Assembly: GCF_020873915.1 (NCBI RefSeq)
Contig: NZ_JAHWGP010000039.1
Location: 1-64,000, forward strand
Direction: 5' to 3'
DNA from: Streptomyces sp. DH5
GTDB lineage: Bacteria > Actinomycetota > Actinomycetes > Streptomycetales > Streptomycetaceae
DNA length: 64,000 nucleotides
The notes beneath the pieces are model-generated. The model had not been told where the DNA came from. It was given only the letters and a program-made list of their open reading frames with translations, and searched no databases. Both the position numbers and the translations under genes were made by a program. Of this stretch, positions 28,374 through 37,400 are shown piece after piece. Every line of letters starts with the position of its first letter. Positions within the stretch are counted from its first letter, which is position 1.

Positions 28374-29621
28374 ATGGCACGTCGTAATCAATCGCCCCCC
28401 GACGGGCCCGACGGGCCCGACGGCACGGGCGGTTCGTCCGTCCGCAGGGCCGTCTCCCTCGGGTCGGCGGCGGCCGACCCCGGCCCGATGCTGGCGCCGG
28501 CCGCGCGGCGTACGGCGGCACCGGAGCCGGACGAGGGCGGCGCCGAGGGAGCGGGGACGGCACGACCGGCCCCGGACACCGCCGGGGGCGAGGCCGTCCC
28601 CGAGCGGCCCGCCACCACCGGCGGTACGGCCGGGGGACCGGCCGCGACGGCCGCCGCACCCGACGCGTCCGCCGCCGCCCGGCGGCCGGAAGCGGAGAGT
28701 GCGAGCGCAGCCGAGCCGGCCACCGCCGTCCGGGCCGTCCCGGACACCGCAGCCGACGGGGCCGTCGGGGCCGGTGGAACCGCCGCCGGTGCGGACGGGC
28801 CGCCGTCGGGGAAGCCGAAGAAGCCCCTGCTCGCCGCGGCCGGCATCGCGGGTGTCGTCCTCCTCGCCGTGCCGCTGCTGATCTGGGCCACGGACGACTC
28901 GCGGCGGAAGAAGGACGACGTCGCTGTCGCCGCCGGGTCCGACACGCTGCTCCAGGAGGAGTCCCTGGAGGTGCCGAAGGGCGACTACGCCCCGGCGGAG
29001 CCCACGCCGGAGCCCTCGGCGAAGAAGCCGTCCGCCGAGCCGAAACACGTCGTCGAGAAGGCGCCCCCGGTGGTGAGTTCGGCGGCCCCGGTCAGCGAGT
29101 CGCCCAAGGCGAAGAAGAACACGGAGAAGGAGGAGACCCGGGTCGCGGAGCGCGAGGCTCCCGTGCTCCCGCCGAACACCGCCGCCTACGCCGTCCAGCG
29201 GCTGGCCGCGTCGACCCCCGGCCGGCACATCTGCTACCGGGTCCACCGGAAGGGGGCCGGCTGGACGAACCCGAGGTGCGACGGGGCCATGTCGGGCAAG
29301 GGGCTGCCGATCACGGCCATCAACATCGCGGTGGTGGGCGCCAAGAGGGTGTCCGCCAACGAGTACGTCCAGAAGGACGGATGGACGACCGCGTGGTCGG
29401 GCGCGGCCGACGGGACGGACCTGACACTGGGCAGCGACTCCCCGAACGCGCCGAACCTCAGCGGCTTCGCCATCGGCGTCGACGACGGCAACGTCTGCCA
29501 CCACCACAAGCTCGGCGGGCACGACTGGGGCGCTTATCTGTGCGAGTCGTCCCAGGGCTGGAGGTTCGGCGGGTCGCTGGAGCCGGACGTGTGGCTGGAG
29601 AGCGTCAAGTTCAACCTCTGA
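28374..29621 (+). CDS. membrane-anchored protein with Cys/Trp-rich external domain
   Basis: A 415-aa protein. The N-terminal ~140 residues are a disordered Ala/Pro/Gly cytoplasmic region. One transmembrane helix follows (LLAAAGIAGVVLLAVPLLIW), then a Lys/Glu/Pro linker, then a ~145-residue C-terminal domain. That domain has three GW/DW-type units (GAGWTNPRCDG, KDGWTTAWSGAADGT, DWGAYLCESSQGW) resembling clostridial hydrophobic-W repeats, and four Cys (ICY, RCDG, VCHHH, LCES) that could form two disulfides outside the cell. ATG 28374 has an excellent AAGGAGA site. It is the last gene of the accessory T7SS block and may bind wall or secreted partners; the function is unknown. Confidence 0.7.
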   Translation: MARRNQSPPDGPDGPDGTGGSSVRRAVSLGSAAADPGPMLAPAARRTAAPEPDEGGAEGAGTARPAPDTAGGEAVPERPATTGGTAGGPAATAAAPDASAAARRPEAESASAAEPATAVRAVPDTAADGAVGAGGTAAGADGPPSGKPKKPLLAAAGIAGVVLLAVPLLIWATDDSRRKKDDVAVAAGSDTLLQEESLEVPKGDYAPAEPTPEPSAKKPSAEPKHVVEKAPPVVSSAAPVSESPKAKKNTEKEETRVAEREAPVLPPNTAAYAVQRLAASTPGRHICYRVHRKGAGWTNPRCDGAMSGKGLPITAINIAVVGAKRVSANEYVQKDGWTTAWSGAADGTDLTLGSDSPNAPNLSGFAIGVDDGNVCHHHKLGGHDWGAYLCESSQGWRFGGSLEPDVWLESVKFNL

Positions 29622-29639
29622 GGGGCGCGACAGCGCGGC

Positions 29640-29671
29640 GGACGCCCGCCGGCACCGGCCGGCGGGCGTCC
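29640..29671. terminator. bidirectional hairpin terminator between convergent genes
   Basis: Perfect 14-bp GC-rich stem (29640-29653 with 29658-29671) and an ACCG tetraloop. It sits between a plus-strand gene ending at 29621 and a minus-strand gene ending at 29680, so it can serve both. Confidence 0.85.
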
Positions 29672-29679
29672 GTCCGTCC

Positions 29680-32600
29680 TCACCGGGCGGGCTGCCCCAG
29701 CGCCTGCCGGACGGGCAGGTCCTCCGGCAGCAGGGTCGTCAGGTCGGTGAGGCTGGGCGACTGCAGCCCGCCCAGCCGGCGGGCCTGGCTCGTCATCATC
29801 GACTCCAGCAGCTGCCGGGCGAGCCGCGCGTTGCCGAACGAGCGGTCGCGCGGGATGCCGTCCACGTGCGCGCGCAGCGCCTCGACGGTCGCCTCGGCAC
29901 ACTCGTACCCGGAGGCCTCGGCGTGCCGGGACACGATGGTGACCAGTTCGTCCGTGCTGTAGTCCTCGAAGGTCACGAACTTGGAGAAGCGGGAGGTCAG
30001 TCCGGGGTTGGAGGCGAGGAAGCGTTCCATCTCCCCGGTGTACCCGGCGACGACGACGACGATCTCGTCGCGGTGGTCCTCCATGAGCTTCAGCAGGGTG
30101 TCGACGGCCTCGCGGCCGAAGTCGTTGGAGGAGCCCTCGGGGGTGAGGGTGTAGGCCTCGTCGATGAACAGCACCCCGCCCAGCGCGCTGGTGAAGACGT
30201 CCTTGGTGCGCTGGGCGGTGTGGCCGACGTACTGGCCCACCAGGTCCGCCCGCGCCACCTCCACCAGGGAGTCGCGGGGGAGCACTCCCAGTGAGTGCAG
30301 GAGTCTGGCGTAGAGGCGGGCGACGGTCGTCTTGCCGGTGCCGGGCGGACCGCTGAAGACCAGGTGGTTGCTGATGCGGGGGGCGGGCAGCCCCGCGGCG
30401 ACCCGCTGCCGGGCGTTGGTGAGCAGACTGACGAGGTCGGCGACCTCCCGTTTCACGGCGGCGAGCCCCACCATGGCGGTGAGTTCGGCCATCGGGTCGG
30501 ACGCGTCGCCGGCGTCCTGGGCCGTGCCGCCGCCGCCGACGGCCGCCGCCTCCGCGTCGCCGACGTCCTGCGGCAGCAGCAGCGTCAGGTCGTTCTCCGC
30601 CGGGTCGGTCATGGCCGCGAGCCGGAACGCCTGCCGGTCCACCATCTCCTCGAACACGCCCCGGGCCGCACGGCCGTTGCCGAAGGTCGCGTCGCGCGTC
30701 ATCCGCTCGAAGCGTACGGCGAGGGCCTCCCGGGTCAGTGGCCCGAGCTCGAACTGGTGCCGGTGGCAGAGACTTTCGGTGATCGTCACCAGCTCCTCCA
30801 CCGCGTAGTTGCCGAAGTCGATCGTGCGGGTGAACCGGGAGGCGAGGCCGGGGTTGGCGGTCAGGAACGACTCCATCTGCTCGGAGTAGCCGGCCGCCAC
30901 CACGACGACGTCGTCGCGGTGGTCCTCCATCAGCTTCAGCAGGGTGTCGACGGCCTCGCGGCCGAAGTCGTTGGAGGTCCCCTCGACGGTGAGGGTGTAG
31001 GCCTCGTCGATGAAGAGCACCCCGCCGAGCGCGCTGGTGAACGCCTCGGTGGTCTTGATGGCCGTCCCGCCGATGACCTGGGCGACCAGATCGGCGCGGG
31101 CGACCTCGACCAGGTGTCCGCTCCTGAGCACCCCCAGGTCGGCGAGGATGCTGCCGTAGAGGCGGGCGACGGTGGTCTTGCCGGTGCCGGGCGGCCCCGC
31201 GAAGATCAGGTGCCGGCTCATCGACGGGACGGGCATGCCGAGCCTGCGCCGGCGTTCCGCGAGCTGGTTCAGGTTGACCAGCGTGTTCACCTGGTGCTTG
31301 ACGTTCTCCAGGCCGACGAGCGCCTCCAGTTCGGCCAGCGGGCCCTGCGGTTCCGGCTCCGTGCCGGGCCCGCCCGGGGCGCCGTCCTCGCCGGCCGGTG
31401 CGGCCGGGTCGCCCCAGCTGTCCGGCAGGCCGTTGTCCGCGCTGGTCAGCAGCTCGACCGTGAGCCGTTCGCCCGCGCGGCTCTGGCGCAGTCCCGCACC
31501 GCGGTTGTCGCGCACGACGCACCGGGTGAGGCCGACCGGCTCGGCACTGTCGACGCGCACGCCGTCGCCCGTGCTGCCGGAGATCTCGCAGGCGTCGAGC
31601 ACGGCCCTGCCGCCCCGCGACACCTGGACGCCGTGGGCCCTGGAGCCGTGCACCCGCACCCGCTCCAGGGTGATCTCCGCACCGTCCCGCACCCCGACCC
31701 CGGCGTCCGCGCTGTCACCGATCTCGCAGTCCCGCAGGGTGCCCCGGCCGCGTTCGCCCACGAGGAGACCCGAGCGGGCGGCCGAACTCAGCACGGTGTC
31801 GCTGATCTCGGGGTCGGCGTCGTCGTCGATGCTCAGCGCACAGCCGCCTGCGGACTCGATCGCGCAGTGCTCCAGGCGCCCGCGGCCGTCGTCGGTGAAC
31901 TCGATGCCGTGACCGCCGGCGCCGACGATCCGGGCGTGGCGCAGCAGCGGGTCGGCGGCGGAGCGCACCGAGATGCCGACGCCGGCCGCGTCCAGCACCT
32001 CCAGGCGTTCGAACTCGGCCGTGGAGTCGTCCCAGAGCTGCACCGCCCCGGCCGTGTCGGCGCAGTCGCTCACCACGGTGTCCCGCAGCAGCGGGGCGCT
32101 GCCCTCCACGACGCGTACGGCGGCCTCGGTCGAGCCGTGGAACGAGCAGCCCTCCAGCGTGCCGCGCGAGCGGTCCAGGACGAGCAGCCCGCTCTTCTTG
32201 GTGCGCCGCGTGACGCACCCGCTCAGGTGCGGATCCGCTCCGCCGGAGACGACCACGCCGCTCTGCGCGATGGACTCGAACGACGTCCCCTCGATCTCCG
32301 GGCGGGACATGCTGGTGACCAGCAGGCCCACCGAGGTGTGGTGGACGCTGCACCCGACCACGCGGGTGGAGCTGTGGCCCTCCAGGGCGATGGCGGGCTT
32401 GTCCGTGCCGGAGATGTCGCAGCCCTGCACGGTGCCCCGGGCCTCGCCGTTCGCCAGGACGCCGTTGGCCCGCGCGCCCCGGATGCGGCAGTCGCGGACC
32501 AGGGGCCCGGCAGTCTCGCCGATGACCACGGCCGAGGTGCCGAAGTTCTCGAACACGCAGTCCTCGACGACGCTTTCGGACTCCGAGGAGTCGACGAGGC

Positions 32601-33012
32601 CGGCGCCGCCCGGGTTGCTGACGCGGCAGCCGCGGGCGGCCAGCGAACCCTTGCCGCGCACCAGCAGCGCCGTCCATCCGGACCCCGTCACGGTGCAGCC
32701 GTCGAGGGCGGCCTGACCGGCCGGTACGTCGACGACGGCGGCCTCCTTGTCGCGGCCCCGCAGCGTCAGCGAGCCGAGCATCACGGCGTCGGCCATGAGG
32801 GTCACGGCGGTGCCGTCCCGCGGGCAGAGCTCGACGGTGCCGGGCTCGCCCTCGCCGACGATCGTCACCCGGTGCCGGATGACGAGGTTCTCGGCGTAGC
32901 GGCCGGGACGGACCCGGATCACGGCCCCGGTGCGTGCCTGCTCCAGTGCCTCACCGATCGTCCGGAAGCCGTCCGACCGTTCCGGGCCGACGGTGAGTAT
33001 GTGACGTGCCAC
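29680..33012 (-). CDS. right-handed beta-helix protein fused to two EccA/CbxX-type AAA+ ATPase domains
   Basis: A 1,110-aa cytoplasmic protein. Residues ~1-500 are parallel beta-helix repeats of 23-24 residues (HILTVGPERSDGFRTIGEAL, then many G-x-x-V/G turns such as CRIRGARANGVLANG). Two AAA+ modules follow, with Walker A at ~604 (FAGPPGTGKTTVARLYG) and ~887 (FSGPPGTGKTTVARLYA), each with Walker B GGVLFIDEAYTL and an Arg-containing sensor region. The AAA domains are of the CbxX/CfqX type that EccA of mycobacterial ESX systems belongs to. GTG 33012 (MARHILTVGP) is preceded by GGAGG at good spacing, which excludes the longer frame starting at 33063. It lies divergent from mycP, so it is probably the EccA-like chaperone ATPase of this system. 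Confidence 0.88.
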   Translation of the reverse strand: MARHILTVGPERSDGFRTIGEALEQARTGAVIRVRPGRYAENLVIRHRVTIVGEGEPGTVELCPRDGTAVTLMADAVMLGSLTLRGRDKEAAVVDVPAGQAALDGCTVTGSGWTALLVRGKGSLAARGCRVSNPGGAGLVDSSESESVVEDCVFENFGTSAVVIGETAGPLVRDCRIRGARANGVLANGEARGTVQGCDISGTDKPAIALEGHSSTRVVGCSVHHTSVGLLVTSMSRPEIEGTSFESIAQSGVVVSGGADPHLSGCVTRRTKKSGLLVLDRSRGTLEGCSFHGSTEAAVRVVEGSAPLLRDTVVSDCADTAGAVQLWDDSTAEFERLEVLDAAGVGISVRSAADPLLRHARIVGAGGHGIEFTDDGRGRLEHCAIESAGGCALSIDDDADPEISDTVLSSAARSGLLVGERGRGTLRDCEIGDSADAGVGVRDGAEITLERVRVHGSRAHGVQVSRGGRAVLDACEISGSTGDGVRVDSAEPVGLTRCVVRDNRGAGLRQSRAGERLTVELLTSADNGLPDSWGDPAAPAGEDGAPGGPGTEPEPQGPLAELEALVGLENVKHQVNTLVNLNQLAERRRRLGMPVPSMSRHLIFAGPPGTGKTTVARLYGSILADLGVLRSGHLVEVARADLVAQVIGGTAIKTTEAFTSALGGVLFIDEAYTLTVEGTSNDFGREAVDTLLKLMEDHRDDVVVVAAGYSEQMESFLTANPGLASRFTRTIDFGNYAVEELVTITESLCHRHQFELGPLTREALAVRFERMTRDATFGNGRAARGVFEEMVDRQAFRLAAMTDPAENDLTLLLPQDVGDAEAAAVGGGGTAQDAGDASDPMAELTAMVGLAAVKREVADLVSLLTNARQRVAAGLPAPRISNHLVFSGPPGTGKTTVARLYARLLHSLGVLPRDSLVEVARADLVGQYVGHTAQRTKDVFTSALGGVLFIDEAYTLTPEGSSNDFGREAVDTLLKLMEDHRDEIVVVVAGYTGEMERFLASNPGLTSRFSKFVTFEDYSTDELVTIVSRHAEASGYECAEATVEALRAHVDGIPRDRSFGNARLARQLLESMMTSQARRLGGLQSPSLTDLTTLLPEDLPVRQALGQPAR

Positions 33013-33098
33013 GCCTCGAACCTCCTTGTGCTGCTGTGCCGTTGGCGTTGGTGCGCCGTACATTTCGTGTGCTTATCATGCAGTTCATGTGGAATGTG

Positions 33099-34289
33099 AT
33101 GAGACGCCGGAGCGCGGGCTTCGTGCCGGCGGTCGCCGTGCTCCTGTCGGTCACCTCGGGGCCGGCCCTCGCCGCCCCGCGGGCCGCCGACAACCCGGGC
33201 GCCACGCTGCTGCCGCCGCTGCCGGTCCGGCTCGGCGAGGACAAGCCGTGCACCGGGGCATCGGGACGGACGGCCACCGGGGCGGCCTGGTCGCAGACGG
33301 CGCTCGGACTCTCCCGGGCCCAGCGGATCTCCCGGGGCGGCGGGGTGACCGTCGCGGTGGTCGACACCGGTGTCGCCTCCGGCGTCCCCAGCCTGTCCGG
33401 CAGGGTGGAGGCCGAGGGCGCGGCGGACGAGGACTGCGTGGGCCACGGCACGTTCGCCGCCGGCCTGATCGCCGCCGCACCGGAGAAGGGCAGCGGCATC
33501 ACGGGGGTCGCCCCGCGGGCGGAGATCCTCGCCCTGCCGGGCACCGACGACCGCGGGGTGCCCTCCGTGGCACGCGTCGCCGCCGGCATCCGCACGGCGG
33601 CGGACCGCGGGGCGCAGGTCATCTACGTCGGGCAGGCCCTGCGGACCGGCAGGGCCGAACTCACCGCGGCCGTCGCCCACGCCGCCCGGCGCGACGCCCT
33701 GGTCGTCGCCCCGGCCGCGCCGGACGCCGTGCCCCGCGAGGAGCTCGGCCCCGGGGGCGAGGCGCCGGACGGTCCGTACTGGCCGGCCGCCGCGCCCGGC
33801 GTGCTGGCCGTCGTCGACTTCGGTCCCGGCGGCGTACGGCAGGACGACGCGCCGCCCGCCCACGAGCCCGACCTGTCCGCGCCGGGCAGCGAGATGGTCA
33901 GCGTCGGCCCCCGGGGCACCGGGCACTACATCGGCTCCGGTGCCTCGCTGGCCGCGGCGGGCGTCGCGGGCACCGCCGCGCTCGTCCGCGCCTACCATCC
34001 CGGCCTCACGGCGCCGGAGGTCACCCGCCGCCTCCTCGACACCGCGTACCCGTCGGACACCCCGCGCCTGGACCCGTACGCGGCCCTGTCGCTGATCCGG
34101 GACGACACCGGGCCCCGGGCACAGGCCCCCGCCCCCGCGCGGATGCCGCCCCCCGCCGACCCCACCCCCCACAACCGCGCCCTGACCATCGCGGCCGCCG
34201 GCCTGGCCACGGTCCTCCTCCTCGCGGCCCTCGCCGCGGTCGTCCCCCGGGGCCGCACCCGCAACTGGCGCCCCCCGACACCCTCCTGA
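33099..34289 (+). CDS. mycP: type VII secretion mycosin (subtilisin-like serine protease MycP)
   Basis: A 396-aa membrane-anchored S8 protease. A signal peptide (MRRRSAGFVPAVAVLL..ALA) and a C-terminal transmembrane helix (IAAAGLATVLLLAALAAVV) with a short basic tail match mycosins, which stabilise the ESX pore in the cell envelope. The triad is Asp89 (VVDTGV), His116 (VGHGTFAAG) and Ser283 (GSGASLAAAGVAG). The GTS-x-A-x-P signature is relaxed to GAS-x-A-x-A, and I see no Asn at the expected oxyanion position (LVVAPAAPDAV). ATG 33099 was chosen for the signal peptide; ATGs at 33078 and 33087 are in frame. It shares an 86-bp divergent region with the beta-helix ATPase. Confidence 0.9.
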   Translation: MRRRSAGFVPAVAVLLSVTSGPALAAPRAADNPGATLLPPLPVRLGEDKPCTGASGRTATGAAWSQTALGLSRAQRISRGGGVTVAVVDTGVASGVPSLSGRVEAEGAADEDCVGHGTFAAGLIAAAPEKGSGITGVAPRAEILALPGTDDRGVPSVARVAAGIRTAADRGAQVIYVGQALRTGRAELTAAVAHAARRDALVVAPAAPDAVPREELGPGGEAPDGPYWPAAAPGVLAVVDFGPGGVRQDDAPPAHEPDLSAPGSEMVSVGPRGTGHYIGSGASLAAAGVAGTAALVRAYHPGLTAPEVTRRLLDTAYPSDTPRLDPYAALSLIRDDTGPRAQAPAPARMPPPADPTPHNRALTIAAAGLATVLLLAALAAVVPRGRTRNWRPPTPS

Positions 34290-34310
34290 AGGGATCGTCA
34301 CCGCTTCCGT

Positions 34311-34339
34311 CCGGGCCGGCCCCCACTCGCCCGGCCCGG
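34311..34339. terminator. putative terminator between mycP and eccC (convergent)
   Basis: A 9-bp stem CCGGGCCGG/CCGGCCCGG (34311-34319, 34331-34339) with an 11-nt loop, 22 bases after the mycP stop. The remaining gap to eccC (34340-34492) shows no gene. Confidence 0.5.
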
Positions 34340-34492
34340 GGTGCGCGGGGTGTACGGCGTAGCGGTGGGCCGGGGGGCGACCGGGCGACCCGGCACCTGC
34401 CAGGTGCCGTCGCACCCACCCGTGCCGCCCCGCGGCACGACCGCCCGCGGACCGCGGCGGTGGTGCGGGGACCCGGTGCGGACACGGACACC

Positions 34493-37400
34493 TCACCGCT
34501 CGCCCTCCACAAGCCCCGTCTGCACCTGCAGCGTCTTGCGCCGGGCGATCCGCACCGCACGCCCCGGGATGAGCTCCCGCCCCTTCACGCTCCCGAAGAG
34601 GTATCCCTCGCTCGGCGGACACGACATCAGCAGCCCCGGCGTGTTCACCTCCTGCAGCCGCCGCAGCAACGCCTCGTTGAGCCCCCGTCCGGCGCCCGCC
34701 GACGACCGGGCCACCACCAGGTGCAGTCCCACCTCGTGCCCCAGCGCCAGATGGTCGAGGAGCGGAGCGAACGGCTGCGTCATCGGTCCGCCGCCGACCA
34801 TGTCGTAGTCATCGACCAGGATGAACAGCCGCGGCCCCTGCCACCAGTCGCACAGCCGCATCCGCGAGGGAGCGACGTCCTCCCCCGGAACCCGCTGCTT
34901 GACCGCCCGCGCCGCTCCGTCCACCAGGTCCCGCAGCATGTCCAGCGACACGGCGTGCCCCAGCCGGTACGCCTCGGGGACGCTTTCCACCAGCTCCCGC
35001 CGGTAGTCCACCGTCATGATCCGCGCCTCGGCGGGCGTGTACCGCTCGGTGATGCCGCGCACGACCAGCTTCAGCAGGTTCGTCTTGCCGCTCTCCGTGT
35101 CGCCCACCACGATCAGGTGCGGGCTCTCGGTGAAGTCGTGCCACACGGGCGCCAGTTCGTTCTCGTCCAGACCGATGGCGATCCGCAGGCCGTGCTCGCC
35201 CTCCGCCTGGGGCAGCTCCTCGACCGGCAGCTTCGCCGGCAGCATCCGCACCCGCGGCGCGGCCGGCCCCGTCCAGTTCTCGGCGATCGCGGCGACCAGT
35301 CCCGCCACCCCGTCCGCGAGGTCGTCGGCGTCCTCGACCCCGTCGACGCGCGGCAGCGCCGACAGGTAGTGCAGCTTGTCCGGGGTCAGCCCCCGCCCCG
35401 CGCTGCGCGGGATCGTCGCCGCCTTGCGGGAGTCGATCTGGGAGTCCATCGGATCACCCATCCGCAGCTCCAGCCGGGTCCCGGTCTGGTCGCGCACCGA
35501 GGACGACAGCTCCACCCAGCGGGCGGTGGTGACGATCAGGTGGACGCCGTAGTTGAGCCCGCGGGCGGCCAGCGCGTTGAAGGTGGGGATGTGCCGGTCG
35601 AAGTCCTGGCGCACGGTGGCCCAGCCGTCGATGGCCAGGAAGACGTCGCCGTGCGGCTCGTCGGGGAACTCGCCCGCCGCGCGCCGCTTGCGGTACGTCG
35701 CCATGGAGTCGATGCCGTGCTCCAGGAAGAACCGTTCCCGCCGGGCGAGCAGCGAGGTGACCTCCGCGATCGTACGGCCCACCCGCTCGGTGTCCACGCG
35801 CGCCGCGACGCCGCTCACATGGGGCAGCCCGTCCAGCGAGGCCAGCGTGCCGCCGCCGAAGTCCAGGCAGTAGAACTGCACCTCACGCGGCGTGTGGGTG
35901 AGGGCCAGCGCCGTGATGAGCGTCCGCAGCAGCGTGCTCTTTCCGCTCTGCGGGCCCCCGGCGATGGCCACGTGGCCGCCGGCCGCCGACAGGTCCACGG
36001 TCAGCAGGTCGCGCAGCTGGTCGAAGGGGCGGTCCACGACGCCCACCGGCACGGTGAGCCGCCCCCGCAGCGGCCAGTCCGCCGTGGTCAGGCCGTACCG
36101 GGGGTCGGGTGCCAGCGGGGGCAGGATCTGGTCCAGGGTGGCCGGCCGCTCCAGCGGCGGCAGCCACACCTGGTGGGCGGGTGGCCCCGCACCGCGCAGC
36201 CGGTCCAGGGCCACCGACAGCAGCGTCTCCCCGCCGCCGTCCCCCTCGCCCTCCGCCCCCGGCTCCGTCTCCGGCTCGTCCGGCTCGCCCGCCGGGTCCG
36301 GGTCCGCGGGCGCGCGCGGCACCACCCACTCCGCCGTCCACGGCACCACCTGCCGAGCCACCTGCGCCCGCGCCACGGCCCGGCGCCGCTGGTACGGCCC
36401 CGAGACGTACGCGGCCCGGAACCGGGTGAGCGCGTCGACACCGCTCTTGAGGAATCCGGCGCCCGGCTGCGCGGGCAGCTCGTAGGCGTCCGGCACCCCG
36501 AGCACGCCCCGGCTCTCCATCGCGGAGAACGTCCGCAGACCGATCCGGTACGACAGGTGGCTCTCCAACTGGTGCATCCGGCCCTCGTCCAGCCGCTGCG
36601 AGGCCAGCAGCAGATGCACGCCGAGACTGCGCCCGAGCCGGCCGATCATCACGAACAGCTCCATGAAGTCGCGGTGCGAGGCGAGCAGTTCGCTGAACTC
36701 GTCGACCACCACGAACAGGCTCGGCAGCGGCTGCAGCGGCGTCCCGGACTGCCGCGCCTTCTCGTACTCCAGCGCGGAGGTGTAGTTCCCGGCGGCGCGC
36801 AGCAGTTCCTGCCGCCGGATCAGTTCCCCGTGCAGGGCGTCCTGCATCCGGGCGACCAGCGCCACCTCGTCGGCCAGGTTGGTGATGACCGCGGAGGTGT
36901 GCGGGAGCTCGTCGAGACCCAGGAACGTGGCGCCGCCCTTGAAGTCGACGAGGACGAAGTTCAGCGTCTCGGAGGAGTTGGTCAGCGCCAGCCCCAGCAC
37001 CAGCGTGCGCAGCAGCTCGCTCTTGCCGGAGCCGGTCGCGCCGATGAGCATGCCGTGCGGTCCGGTACCGCCCTGCGCGGACTCCTTGATGTCCAGCTCG
37101 ACGGGCCTGCCCTCACCGCTCACCGCGATCGGCACGCGCAGCCTCGCACTGCCCGTGGAGCGCTCCCACAGCGTGGCCGGGTCGTGCCGGTGCAGGTCGG
37201 GGATGTTCAGCAGCGAGGTCAGCTCGACGTCGTCGGCGAGCGGTTTGGAGTCGTCGCCGCCCACGCTCATCCGGTACGGCGCCAGCAGCCGGGCGAGCGC
37301 CAGCGCGCCCACCGTGCCCAGCCGGTCGGGCCGGCCGAGCACCGTCGACTGCTCCTTGCGGTCGCGGTCGGTGCGCACCAGAGCGACCCCGCCCTCGTCC

